Part shown: piece after piece, positions 1 through 9,050 of the stretch | Numbering within the stretch: the first letter of the stretch is position 1 | How the letters are laid out: every line of letters begins with the position of its first letter | Origin: Desulfomonile tiedjei | GTDB taxonomy: Bacteria; Desulfobacterota; Desulfomonilia; Desulfomonilales; Desulfomonilaceae | Assembly (NCBI GenBank): GCA_016212935.1 | Contig: JACRDE010000435.1 | Coordinates: 1 to 43,976, forward strand | Direction: 5' to 3' | Length of the DNA stretch: 43,976 nt | Translations under genes and position numbers: made by a program | The notes under the pieces: model-generated | The model's input: only the letters and a program-made list of their open reading frames with translations | What the model was told of the DNA's origin: nothing | Databases searched by the model: none

Positions 1-496
1 CCACGCAGGTAAAACTCTTACCTACCGCTGACCCCCAACAACTCGAGCCCCAGGAGTCTTTGCCCTTATGCATAACCCCAACGCCCAAAAAAATCCGCGT
101 GACCCGCCGCGTCATGCAATCCCGCGAAAGCCCAACCCCGAGACCCCTCGGTGTACCCGGGCAGGGGTATTTTCAGGTAAAAGCCGGGGTCCAGAACCTA
201 TTGATAATACTGGGTTCCGACTTTCCCCGGAATGACAAATCAGGGAACTGCACATCTTTAGGTTAGCCCTCATGGGGTGGAGCCTGGGAACCAGCACTTT
301 CACGACTTTAGTGGCACGCTTCTCCAGGTTTAGATGGTTTTGAGACAGTGTCTATACTGTTTGGTTCTAAAGCCAGTTATTTTCGGGCAAGCTGGACATC
401 TCCTTATCTCCGGTCGATCCAAGTCCGTCGGACCGTGGTTCAGGAGACCCCCAGTTTGCACCGTGCCCAAGTCACTCATTCGAAAGCGTCTCGTTT
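1..496. other. Intergenic left edge without a convincing gene
   Basis: No open frame here has a ribosome site, a recognisable domain or a plausible composition; the short frames are antisense or low complexity. The only structure seen is the degenerate GTCAT-type palindromic repeat at about 112-236. The region lies downstream of the minus-strand CHAT gene that ends at 497, and no clear hairpin plus T-tract terminator for that gene was found. Confidence 0.6.
112..236. repeat. Degenerate GTCAT...GCGAAAGC-type repeat with inverted ends
   Basis: The plus strand at 112 reads GTCATGCAATCCCGCGAAAG, and the minus strand from 236 reads GTCATTCCGGGGAAAGTCGG. The two ends are therefore related and point toward each other, enclosing about 125 bp. 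The same motif recurs in cleaner form at 40439. It resembles the dispersed GTCATTCCxGCGAAAGCxGGAATCCAG-type repeats seen in many proteobacterial genomes. Boundaries are approximate. Confidence 0.4.
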
Positions 497-3400
497 TTAA
501 TCGTCGTCCTCGTCTTTGTTCGTACGCTTGTACTTGCGTGACCGCTTCTTTGATTTCGGTTCATCATCATCGTCGTCCCAATCCTCCTCCCGGTCTTGAC
601 GCCGGGAAACGGAGGCACCTGCAGGACCTGCGCTCCCCTTTGAAGCAACCGATCCCAGAATAAGATGACCGGGCTTTGCGAGCGTCGGGGGCTTCTCCAT
701 TGCCGCTCTGAGAAGATTGTCTCTCGCCTCTGACGCCGCTTTCTCCGGAACCTGGGAGCCTTCCCCTACCAGCACGAAGGATGCCCAGTAGAACGGATGA
801 CTGTAGCGCTTGCTTATGCTTCTCACCTGATTTCTCGCCGACGCCAGTGCCTCCGCGGGTTTCTGCCCCTGCTTCATGCTCTTCATGAACTCCTCTACAA
901 ATACCATAGAGGCCCTTTCTGAAACGGTCCAAAGACTCATCAGAACGGTCTTTGCGCCGGCGTACTGAAAAGCGCGTCCCATGCTCATGATGCCTTCGCC
1001 GGTCTTGTATTGTCCTATTCCTGTCTCGCATGCCGCCAGCACGACCAGTTCGGCATTGAGATCGAGATCCAGGACCTCGCTCATTCTGAGATATGGGTCA
1101 GGCAACGATGTGGTAGAGCTCAAAACCAGAACTGGCTCCATGACTCCAGGGATGTCATTCCCGTAGTAACCGTGAGTGGCGAACAGGAGGCATTGATACC
1201 CTGCTAGAGATTGACGAGTGAGTCTCTCCTTGGTGGCCTCCTGCTCCACGAACAAATCGGTTTGGCCTAGATAGATCCTTTCAACTGATTTTCCGAGTTC
1301 CCCTGTCAGCTCCAGTCTAGGCCAAACGAGGCCAGGAGCACCGGAATCCTGCACAGGAGTCGCGGAGGAAGTGTTCTGCTGGATACCAACGGGATGTGAG
1401 CCGGTCTCTTGGGATTGCGCTGGCGCTGATGAAGTGGAGGTTAGATCGACCTTGGCTCGTAGATCCATAGCTGGAGCCATTGTCTGGTCTCCAGACGATA
1501 TCCTGGATATGGTTTTGGGGGCTTGCCCATGAACATCCGGATCCAGCGATCCATCCTGAACGCTTTTGGATGCGACAACTGTGTTTGGAGTGTCTAACTG
1601 TCGGGATTTGTCAGGTTCTTGACCGGCGCAATAAGGGATGGGATCCGCCATTACCAGCAGACGGTCCCCAGACAGGGCACCTTTTGGCATCGCTCGCCCC
1701 AGGGTCAGGGATGTTAGCGATTGATTGTATTGAATCCTGTATCTGTCCCCGAAATAGACCAGCCCGTCAGGATAGGCTCCTCCCTCGTCTTTCCCCCAGG
1801 AAATACGACCTCCAACGACCAGGGTTTCAAATGGCAACTTGCCGAGACATTCCTCAGGGAGAATGACGACAGAGCTCATCTCTGGAACACTACGCATCAC
1901 ATCCGCAAGAAGTCTAGAGTAAATCTTGTGTCCGAGCGCAGGATCATATTGTTCCAGCTTGCCTTTCTGCACGGTTCCCGCGTGCCTCTCAAACGGTTCT
2001 CGGAATCGGTTGATTACCGCATTTAGCTCTTGGTTATTCCAATCGACGTACGAAGTCTTTATAATCTGTTTCCCCTTAATCAAGCGGACTGCGACCCCGT
2101 TCCCAACCGCATCAAGGAGCAAGACGAACTCGTCGGGCTGTATTGCAGCGTTCTGTAGCTCAATGGGTTTTGGATAGCGAACAGCAGCATAGCGGCTGTG
2201 GTTCTTCCACAACAAGTCAACAAATTCCTTGAACTTGACCTCGGCAGCCTCGATCGCTTTAGTTTTTTCATCGTACGCGTCAGGGTGTTGCTCGCGAGTC
2301 AGGAGATCTCGCGCCTTGCTGAGGGAAGCGAGTGTAGCAACGAGCTTCTTTTCTCGATCCATCAGGTCTTGCTTGAAGCCCAGGAGGCCCAAATCGGCTT
2401 TTTGGGCTACGTGATCCGCGAACTGCCTGGCTCGAGCGAACTCGCTCCCAAATACACTCTGATTTGGGCTGCTCTTTTTCGAGTCTTCCTTCACGTGGAC
2501 CCTGCTGAGGCCTTTGGCAGCCTCAGAAGGCAAGAAGCCATTCACGGGTCGGTGGAAGAAATCCTTGCGTTCGGAGACGAGTCTTGATGCTCGAATGCGC
2601 TCTGCAGATTGTGCGGCCTCACTATAGTGCTTTACTGCACTCCCGTAATCTTCGGAACTCTCTGATATCTTGCCAAGGCCTGTTTGTGCGACGAAGTAAT
2701 CTTCCTCACGACCGTGGCGTCGAGCTGTTTCCGACAATTTCTCAAAAGTTACCTTGGCTTCCTTGAGTTCTCCCTTAATCAAGTGCAGACGAGCCAGTGA
2801 CGAATTGAAACCGGAGGTTTTGATGTAAGGCTCCGCCATTTGTGGTCGGCCCATCTCGAGATACACGTCACCCACCAGCTTGGCTGCATAGTACTTCGGA
2901 ATTCCAGCGGATTGGGCAATTTTCAGGGCCGATTCGAATTGCTCTAGCGCCTGGTTGTACTTGGCCTGATCCCCGGTGACTCGCGCCCATTCCAGATAAA
3001 GGCTTCCGACACTCTGCAACGTGAACACCTTCAGTTTCGGATTCCAGACGTTCCTGGCATCTTCCAAAGCACGTTTCGCCACCGTCTCAGCCTCAGAAAA
3101 CTTGCCCTGTTTTTGAAGTGATTCTAAAAGGTTGGCCGTGACATTGCGACGTAATTCTGGATCCTTGCCCGCTGCCTCCAGAGCTTGATTGAACTGTTGG
3201 GCCGAAGCTTGTGGCTTCCCTGAAGTCTGGTACAGGATGCCAAGATTGTTGTGGGCCTGCGCCTGAACCTCGGAATTGGTTATGTCTGCGCGTGCCGATA
3301 AAACCTCGTTATAGTACCGTTCAGCCATCTCGAAATCGCCCATGGCCCAGGACGAGGCGCCAATGCTGTTGATTACCCGCAACCGTCCAGATTCCTCCTG

Positions 3401-4252
3401 GAAGCCTGGAACTAATGACTGAGCTTTCCTGTAATAGGCAAGCGCCTTGTCCATGAGCCCCATGAGGAAGTAGACGTCCCCCAAGGACTTGGTTGCCCGA
3501 AATTCCGCTTGCCCATCCTTTCTCTTTTGCGCGTCCTGAAGCGCATTCAGGTAACTCCGCTCTTTCCCTTTGGGGTCTCGCAAAACAGCTTCGGCAATAC
3601 TGTCATCGATGCCGATTGTGACACGGAAGAAATACATTCGAGAATCAACTGACCCCAGTGTCTCAGGATGCCCTTCTTTGACCTCTACCGCCGCCGGCCG
3701 AGGGGGCTGGGGTGCCCGTTCGGTCGTGGATTGGACCTTTTTCGGCTTGGCCTTCTTCTTGGGCTTGTCTTCGTCGTCATCGTCATCGGGCTCAGGCTCT
3801 TCCTCGGGTACGTAATGGCCCTGTTCATCGCTCGGATAGACGTGAGGATGCTTGATTCCCAGAGGAATGTGGGGGAGAATTGTTCCAATCCCCACGCCTA
3901 TATTCACTCCATGGGACGTTGGAGGATGCACCCCGCTCTGTGTGCGGGGGGGAGTTGTTATCGTAGAAGTTGGGGTTGTTGTTCGTGTTCCAGGGGTCAC
4001 GGTTGTTCGGACGCCGCCCCTCGATCCGGGGAACCCTGAAGGACCGGCAAAGGCAGTCGAATCGATCATGAGCGCAAGGATACTTCCAAGTGCAATCAGC
4101 GTAACATACCTAGCGATGGAAGAAAGATGCACATTCTCTGCGGAGTTGATCCGGCCGAGAGCCGTGCGAATCCTGCAAATTGTGCTGACTTCCATCGCCA
4201 TCTCTGAACCAATATGGCAAAACTTATGACTTGAACCATTCTGCGATTCCAT
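497..4252 (-). CDS. Exported TPR-CHAT domain protein (putative caspase-like protease)
   Basis: A large exported protein of 1251 residues, probably a cysteine protease of the CHAT (separase/caspase-related) family with TPR repeats as a partner-binding platform. After a hydrophobic export segment (about residues 47-69) comes a Thr/Pro-rich linker, an Asp/Glu run then Lys run (about 150-172), a long helical TPR array, and a C-terminal CHAT domain. The catalytic pair is visible as His1027 in FATHG and Cys1075 in LAACETG. The tail is again extremely acidic/basic. The frame is open from 4414, but that start lies inside the upstream gene; ATG 4252 is preferred because AAGGGGGG lies 5 nt before it. 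It is last in the minus-strand cluster, downstream of TPR-OmpA and caspase genes. Family assignment is firm; proteolytic activity and substrate are inferred. Confidence 0.88.
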   Translation of the reverse strand: MESQNGSSHKFCHIGSEMAMEVSTICRIRTALGRINSAENVHLSSIARYVTLIALGSILALMIDSTAFAGPSGFPGSRGGVRTTVTPGTRTTTPTSTITTPPRTQSGVHPPTSHGVNIGVGIGTILPHIPLGIKHPHVYPSDEQGHYVPEEEPEPDDDDDEDKPKKKAKPKKVQSTTERAPQPPRPAAVEVKEGHPETLGSVDSRMYFFRVTIGIDDSIAEAVLRDPKGKERSYLNALQDAQKRKDGQAEFRATKSLGDVYFLMGLMDKALAYYRKAQSLVPGFQEESGRLRVINSIGASSWAMGDFEMAERYYNEVLSARADITNSEVQAQAHNNLGILYQTSGKPQASAQQFNQALEAAGKDPELRRNVTANLLESLQKQGKFSEAETVAKRALEDARNVWNPKLKVFTLQSVGSLYLEWARVTGDQAKYNQALEQFESALKIAQSAGIPKYYAAKLVGDVYLEMGRPQMAEPYIKTSGFNSSLARLHLIKGELKEAKVTFEKLSETARRHGREEDYFVAQTGLGKISESSEDYGSAVKHYSEAAQSAERIRASRLVSERKDFFHRPVNGFLPSEAAKGLSRVHVKEDSKKSSPNQSVFGSEFARARQFADHVAQKADLGLLGFKQDLMDREKKLVATLASLSKARDLLTREQHPDAYDEKTKAIEAAEVKFKEFVDLLWKNHSRYAAVRYPKPIELQNAAIQPDEFVLLLDAVGNGVAVRLIKGKQIIKTSYVDWNNQELNAVINRFREPFERHAGTVQKGKLEQYDPALGHKIYSRLLADVMRSVPEMSSVVILPEECLGKLPFETLVVGGRISWGKDEGGAYPDGLVYFGDRYRIQYNQSLTSLTLGRAMPKGALSGDRLLVMADPIPYCAGQEPDKSRQLDTPNTVVASKSVQDGSLDPDVHGQAPKTISRISSGDQTMAPAMDLRAKVDLTSTSSAPAQSQETGSHPVGIQQNTSSATPVQDSGAPGLVWPRLELTGELGKSVERIYLGQTDLFVEQEATKERLTRQSLAGYQCLLFATHGYYGNDIPGVMEPVLVLSSTTSLPDPYLRMSEVLDLDLNAELVVLAACETGIGQYKTGEGIMSMGRAFQYAGAKTVLMSLWTVSERASMVFVEEFMKSMKQGQKPAEALASARNQVRSISKRYSHPFYWASFVLVGEGSQVPEKAASEARDNLLRAAMEKPPTLAKPGHLILGSVASKGSAGPAGASVSRRQDREEDWDDDDDEPKSKKRSRKYKRTNKDEDDD

Positions 4253-4349
4253 GAGATCCCCCCTTGCAAATGGCAACATGTTTGTCATTGATGGCATTCT
4301 ATTGGAACAAAGGTCCCTGAATAGTCCCGAAAAACAGTGCCGAAGCTTT

Positions 4350-5327
4350 TTAGTTGCATGATTCGATTGCTTCAAGCGACTTGTCTCGGAACGTCGGCTT
4401 CTCTTTGCCCGCATTCCATATGGTGACTCGCCGATTCAGCGTGTCAATTCTTGCCCATTGGGCCGATTCGGTTTGGGTTCGCGATACAATCGGCCGAAAC
4501 TGACCGCAGTTTACAGTAACGAACTGGACGTGGGGATTCTGCCAATTATTGTTCAGGTATTGAACCACGGCATCAGCCCTGCTCCGACCCAAGGCGCAGT
4601 TGCGTTTCTTGTCCCCGGCTTCGTCTGTGTGTCCTTCTATAATTAGCCAGGAGCCTTTGAACGAATTGTCGCGCAAAGCTTCCAAGAGATTGTCCAGCAT
4701 CTGTTTCCCCGCTTTGTCCAGCATGCTGGAATTCCTATGAAAGAAGATGTCCGTTTTGGCGAGCTTTGACCGATATTCCAGAGGAATTTCGTCTGGTGAA
4801 CTAAGAACGTTCTTGAGTGTTCCAGGCGTGTAAATAACTGACATCGCGTTGTAATAGTTGTCGATCAAATCCTTCTGGAGTTTGCTGTCCTCGTAGGCGG
4901 CCAATGCCTCGCTCGTTCGGAAGTGCAGAGAAGCTTTTTCTGCGTCGCCGTTCATTTTGAACAACTCCCCCAGCAGGCGATTAGTTTCAGCTAAGTAGCT
5001 TTTCGATCGTTGAAGCAAGATTGCGCGAAACCGGTTGGCTTTCAGAAGCCGGTTCATGGCCTTTTCGTGGTCGCCCGCCTCCCAATAGATCTTCCCGAGG
5101 AGAAAGTAGCCCTCGGCGTGGCTGCCATGATCTGGGCAAATATCGAATGCCTCTTCAAACATCCTCGTTTTTTTTCCGAGGTCTTGCTCTTCGATGGCGA
5201 GTTTGTAGAGTTCATGGGATTTTGCGAAATCTTCATCCGAGCAGCCCGCCGATACTTGAGCACACAGAAAAAAGCAGGCTGATACCGATATGCAGATGCA
5301 GCGCAGACTTGTTCCAAATGACTTCAT
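4350..5327 (-). CDS. Exported TPR-OmpA-like peptidoglycan-binding protein
   Basis: A 325-residue secreted protein. It has an N-terminal signal peptide (hydrophobic stretch about 8-27 ending near VSAGC, possibly a lipoprotein-like site), TPR-like helical repeats in the first half, and an OmpA C-terminal domain (about 190-310). The domain keeps the GHTDEAG motif with the Asp, and the downstream Arg in GRSRAD, that bind diaminopimelate in this family, so it should attach non-covalently to peptidoglycan. Its start lies 5 nt after the stop of the caspase gene at 5333, which indicates translational coupling. The context suggests that it anchors or localises the exported protease cluster at the cell wall; that role is an inference. 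Confidence 0.85.
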   Translation of the reverse strand: MKSFGTSLRCICISVSACFFLCAQVSAGCSDEDFAKSHELYKLAIEEQDLGKKTRMFEEAFDICPDHGSHAEGYFLLGKIYWEAGDHEKAMNRLLKANRFRAILLQRSKSYLAETNRLLGELFKMNGDAEKASLHFRTSEALAAYEDSKLQKDLIDNYYNAMSVIYTPGTLKNVLSSPDEIPLEYRSKLAKTDIFFHRNSSMLDKAGKQMLDNLLEALRDNSFKGSWLIIEGHTDEAGDKKRNCALGRSRADAVVQYLNNNWQNPHVQFVTVNCGQFRPIVSRTQTESAQWARIDTLNRRVTIWNAGKEKPTFRDKSLEAIESCN

Positions 5328-5332
5328 GCGTA

Positions 5333-7159
5333 CTACTCTTTATATGATTCAACTAGAATAGTGGCCGAGCTCCAGGTACCTTTGGGTTTGGTACCGTCGA
5401 AAAGCACGCGCCGAATTGCTCCGATGAATTGCTCCTGCGGCTCTGTATTCTCCGACTGGGGCTCGCCCACGGAGTCCTTCTGCCACAACCCTTCCAGAAG
5501 ATCGTTTTTTTCGGGAAGCAGAAAGGCTATCAGCATTTCCTTACCGAAGGGTGGGCCGACAGCGAATGAGCCTTCGGCACACCCCACACTGACGGATTCG
5601 CCGGAAGCGACTTTGGTTCTCTGAGGGCCGTGCATGGGATAGAGCGGATGGATAACCCCTTCACTGTCAACGTTGGCAATGTAGAGGTAACCTCCTTGCT
5701 GCGCCTTGGCTTTGAAGCATATGCGGTCACCGTTCACGACCTGCCCTCTCTTGCGGGCGGCCGCACCTTGCGTAATCAGTTCCACGTCCACCGCAGCTGC
5801 AGAATTTCGATTCTGCAGTCTTCTAAATGCTGTCTGGTATTGCAGGGCCCTGAGGTTTCCTGCCACTTTATTGATGACTTCTTCCAGATTGCTGTTCAGC
5901 TGGGGTTCCCAATAGGTTCCGGTGGAGTCGGACAGCCTGCCCCCATAGACTCCGCTCTTCTTCTCGAACGAGACCACGCCCGCAACACCCGAAGAGTTGG
6001 TAGCTATGGAAAGCTTGGGGATTCTGCGCTTCAGCTCTGATTGGATATGTTGCTTTTCTTTCTCGCTGAGACCGCCCTCCAACTTGAGCAAGCAAGCTAA
6101 CTCAGATGGCTGTTCAGCAGTTGCAGAGGGTTGAGATCCTGTGACGAGGAACGCTCTGGAACTCAATTCTTTGTTGGAAAAATGCTTCTGAGGTATCTGA
6201 GCGTAACCTTCTCTTTCGATTTCCTTGGAGAGGTAGTCGGCCAGTTCCTGAAAAGTTGTCTTGCCGTCTCGATTAAGGTCAGCTGCTCCAGCCATAGCGT
6301 GATATAAAAACCACGTGTACACGCTATGAAAACCTTTCGGCTCCCTCGCCATTTCAACTACCTGGGCAGGCTGAGAGTCTTCCGCCGCGGAGAGCGCTAT
6401 CAGCTCGACTCCTGGGGCCGTGCTATGATCCACCAGGCCTGTCTTCACCGCCTGCTTTTGTCCTACTTGCGACCGCGAGTCCCCGCTCTCTCGCGGTTCG
6501 AACACGCTCTTGTAACCCGAGCGAGCTTGAATGGTTTTGCTTTTCCCAAAAAAACCGTCAAGCCTTTTATACATAGTGCCGGAGTGGCACGAGTCGCTGA
6601 CGAATATGAGCGTACGACCACTGAGGTCTTGGATTAATTGCTTTGCTTCATCGTCCATCAGAAGGTTCTTGCACTTTTTCGCGTCAAAGGCGAACCCAGG
6701 CCTCCCCATGAACTCGCGCCGGGTTTTCTGTCTGACCATTTCCGTGTCCCAGCAGACATACGCTTCATCGAGACCGTCTTGAAGCTCGTCTCCGTCTTCA
6801 TCCCAGACCTGAACGCCGTGTCCGCTGTAGTAGAAGAAAACCACCTCTCCGGGATTTGTGCCGTTTACGAGCCAGTCCTTAAAAGCCTGCACTATGTTGG
6901 CTTTGGTTGCCTCGCGATCCACTAGTCGCTTGATATTGGCAGGTTGGACCATACCGGACTTGACCAGGGCGCTCGACAGTAGATTGAGGTCTTCTATGAC
7001 TCCGGGAAGGTTGTCTTCAGGATCAGGATAGTTCTCGATTCCCACCAGGAGGGCGCGATTAATCGTAAGTCCTGCCTCCGCCCGAGCAAACTCTGACGAA
7101 GCCCAAGACAAAACGGCCACCAAAACTAGCATGCTTTTTGTGACGATACCGAGCCGCAT
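5333..7159 (-). CDS. Exported caspase-like (peptidase C14) protein with C-terminal DUF4384-type domain
   Basis: 608 residues. A signal peptide (about 1-27) is followed by a caspase/metacaspase-like domain (about 33-340) with the catalytic dyad His114 (YYSGHG) and Cys191 (SDSCHSG). An Asp/Glu-rich calcium-site-like stretch (WDEDGDELQDGLDEA) sits directly after the His motif, as in many metacaspases. A C-terminal beta domain (about 455-570; GGYLYIANVDSEG, HPLYP) matches the DUF4384 pattern. The start at 7159 is preceded by AGGAAGAGG. The gene is first of a coupled pair with the TPR-OmpA gene and is followed by the TPR-CHAT gene. A MITE-like repeat lies immediately upstream. Family call is strong; substrate unknown. 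Confidence 0.88.
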   Translation of the reverse strand: MRLGIVTKSMLVLVAVLSWASSEFARAEAGLTINRALLVGIENYPDPEDNLPGVIEDLNLLSSALVKSGMVQPANIKRLVDREATKANIVQAFKDWLVNGTNPGEVVFFYYSGHGVQVWDEDGDELQDGLDEAYVCWDTEMVRQKTRREFMGRPGFAFDAKKCKNLLMDDEAKQLIQDLSGRTLIFVSDSCHSGTMYKRLDGFFGKSKTIQARSGYKSVFEPRESGDSRSQVGQKQAVKTGLVDHSTAPGVELIALSAAEDSQPAQVVEMAREPKGFHSVYTWFLYHAMAGAADLNRDGKTTFQELADYLSKEIEREGYAQIPQKHFSNKELSSRAFLVTGSQPSATAEQPSELACLLKLEGGLSEKEKQHIQSELKRRIPKLSIATNSSGVAGVVSFEKKSGVYGGRLSDSTGTYWEPQLNSNLEEVINKVAGNLRALQYQTAFRRLQNRNSAAAVDVELITQGAAARKRGQVVNGDRICFKAKAQQGGYLYIANVDSEGVIHPLYPMHGPQRTKVASGESVSVGCAEGSFAVGPPFGKEMLIAFLLPEKNDLLEGLWQKDSVGEPQSENTEPQEQFIGAIRRVLFDGTKPKGTWSSATILVESYKE

Positions 7160-7170
7160 ATCCTCTTCCT

Positions 7171-7265
7171 AATACCAATGCGCCTTCAAAGCGGTAAGAT
7201 CTGGGAAACACCTCTTACAAGAAGGGTTTCTCCGATTTTGCTTCTTTGATTGCGAATTCGTATAA
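7171..7265 (+). repeat. MITE-like nested-palindrome repeat, short form (copy A)
   Basis: The left end AATACCAATGCGC and right end GCGAATTCGTATAA match the ends of the longer copies at 23078 and 43808 and are imperfect terminal inverted repeats of each other. The interior is reduced to one hairpin (GGGAAACACC...GGGTTTCTCC). It lies between two caspase genes, so it may influence their transcription. No transposase is encoded. Confidence 0.75.
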
Positions 7266-7269
7266 AGCG

Positions 7270-8886
7270 TCACTTTCTTTTCAGCAAATACCAGACCGAC
7301 TCCACTGCATCGAGACTTGATGACTCAATGATGCTGGCAAACCTCTCGAACGATGTCGGTTTAAGGGCAGGCGATACAGGGTCTGTTTGCGGCTCGCCTT
7401 CTCTCTTACGTCGAATCGACTTGGCCGGGGCCATTGTGCGTTCCATGGCCTCTTGGAAGCTCTTCTCCGCCTGCTTCAGAGAGGAGCTGTCGTCTTGTGC
7501 TCGCAGACCGTCGATATCCTTATATAAGGCTTCCAGCTGAGTGTTCCGACTCCGGCTGGCAACCACAAAGATTTTTTCTTGGCCCGCCTGGTCATCGTGG
7601 TGCAACCAGGCGTCCTTGGAAGGAATCCAGTAGATTCGGTCGGGTGAAACCGGATTTTCTATGGGATTGTTCGGGGCCAGATATTCCTTTCCGGGGAACA
7701 GCTTGTAAACACCACCGTTAGCCCCGACCTGAAACACGTAAACAAAGCTCCTTTCCAGTGGACGGAATCCGATCTGATAGTTCTGACCGGCGTACATTGT
7801 GCAACCGTTGCTTATTGTGGTGTCGCCACAATGAGCATCAGAGCACTGCGGGGCACCAGGCTTGGGATCGATGCATTCCGGAGACTTGCAGCGAGCGTCC
7901 TGGGCGACGAACCAGACTTTGAGTTCCAGAGGCTTGTCGAGCTTTGATACCATCGATACTGGGAATGTGCCTGAAAATCTGCCTTCGAACTGAGGGTTTT
8001 GACCTCCTTCGGTCTCCTTACGGGTCTGATCGTAAATATATTCATAGAGCTCACGCACACCCACAACTCCGTTGCGGTCCTGGTCGGCTTCTCCTCGCAG
8101 CCCTTTCAACAGAAAGGACGTAAACACGCTGTTTCCCCATCCCTGTTTTTCCTGAGAATACTCCTCCGAACGACTGGAAGAGAGGATAATTCTTCCCTCG
8201 GAGCTCCCGAAATCCTGAACGAACTTGTCAATCGGTGATTGAATAGATTTGGTGGTCGTTTTCGAAAAGCCCCCTGCGTGGCACGCATCGGCGATTACCA
8301 GAACCCTGCGCGACTCGAGCCTGTCAAGAAAGCTCAGGTTGTTCATTTTTATGGCTGTGGCTTCGAGGAAGTCGGGATCTGCGTCATGGGTAAGAAAGAA
8401 AAAATCGCCCGGTTTTTTCGGATCAGATGCTCCATGACCGCTGAAGAAGAGCACTACAGTGTCTTTCTTACCGGCTTTCAATAGCTCGTAATACAAGAGC
8501 TTTTCCACTTCGGTTTTGGTGGCCTGCTCATCGACCAACAGGTGAGCGAGAGTCTTGCGAAACACTTTGTCATTGGTCTTGAGGAGACCGGCAAAATCGG
8601 AAGCATCCCTTGCGGACAGCTTTAGCCCAGGGATTTTGGGGTTCTTATATTTTGATACGCCTACGGCAATTACGTATAGGTCTCCGGAGCCGGATTCCGA
8701 ACTGTTGGGGAGGTTGTCGCGCACCCTGCCAATCGCCTTGTAATCCGAGCTTGACTCCTGATTTTCCGAAGCACGCGCGGTTGAGCAAGCGAAAACAGCC
8801 ACAATGAGAAACACGGCAAGCAGAAAAACCGCCTTCAGCTGCCCTGATGTTGTCTCGGACCTATGGTAGTGAGCGCTTGATCTCAT
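7270..8886 (-). CDS. Exported caspase-like protein with C-terminal DUF4384-type domain
   Basis: 538 residues. The N-terminal hydrophobic export segment (about 18-40) is followed by a caspase domain (about 68-300) with catalytic His151 (FFSGHG) and Cys202 (ADACHAGG). A beta-rich DUF4384-like region (about 320-440) contains YAGQNYQIGF, YVFQVGANGG and KLFPG. A Cys-rich insert around residues 330-365 (several CxxxxC pairs) could form disulfides in the periplasm. The caspase part is clearly paralogous to the plus-strand gene at 12748 (both share GDLY...VGV..YK.PKIP.L and DADP). A final coiled region ends in basic residues. No strong ribosome site precedes 8886, so the start is the most plausible rather than certain. 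Confidence 0.86.
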   Translation of the reverse strand: MRSSAHYHRSETTSGQLKAVFLLAVFLIVAVFACSTARASENQESSSDYKAIGRVRDNLPNSSESGSGDLYVIAVGVSKYKNPKIPGLKLSARDASDFAGLLKTNDKVFRKTLAHLLVDEQATKTEVEKLLYYELLKAGKKDTVVLFFSGHGASDPKKPGDFFFLTHDADPDFLEATAIKMNNLSFLDRLESRRVLVIADACHAGGFSKTTTKSIQSPIDKFVQDFGSSEGRIILSSSRSEEYSQEKQGWGNSVFTSFLLKGLRGEADQDRNGVVGVRELYEYIYDQTRKETEGGQNPQFEGRFSGTFPVSMVSKLDKPLELKVWFVAQDARCKSPECIDPKPGAPQCSDAHCGDTTISNGCTMYAGQNYQIGFRPLERSFVYVFQVGANGGVYKLFPGKEYLAPNNPIENPVSPDRIYWIPSKDAWLHHDDQAGQEKIFVVASRSRNTQLEALYKDIDGLRAQDDSSSLKQAEKSFQEAMERTMAPAKSIRRKREGEPQTDPVSPALKPTSFERFASIIESSSLDAVESVWYLLKRK

Positions 8887-9050
8887 GGCCTATTACGTCC
8901 GCCGATGGAACGAAATGACAGGCGTCCGCCTATGTCAGGTCGCGGAGATCCAAAACCGAGGTGCCTCTCATAAAATGTTCCTCGGAGATCGACTTTGACT
9001 TGGTATCTTGCTTTGTAGTCCTGCGCTGAGTCTAACTGCCGTACGAAAAC

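Noticed and set aside
4253-4414. 54-residue N-terminal extension of the TPR-CHAT frame
   Set aside because: It overlaps the upstream OmpA gene and is basic, non-domain sequence; ATG 4252 has a strong ribosome site and leaves the export segment near the N-terminus.
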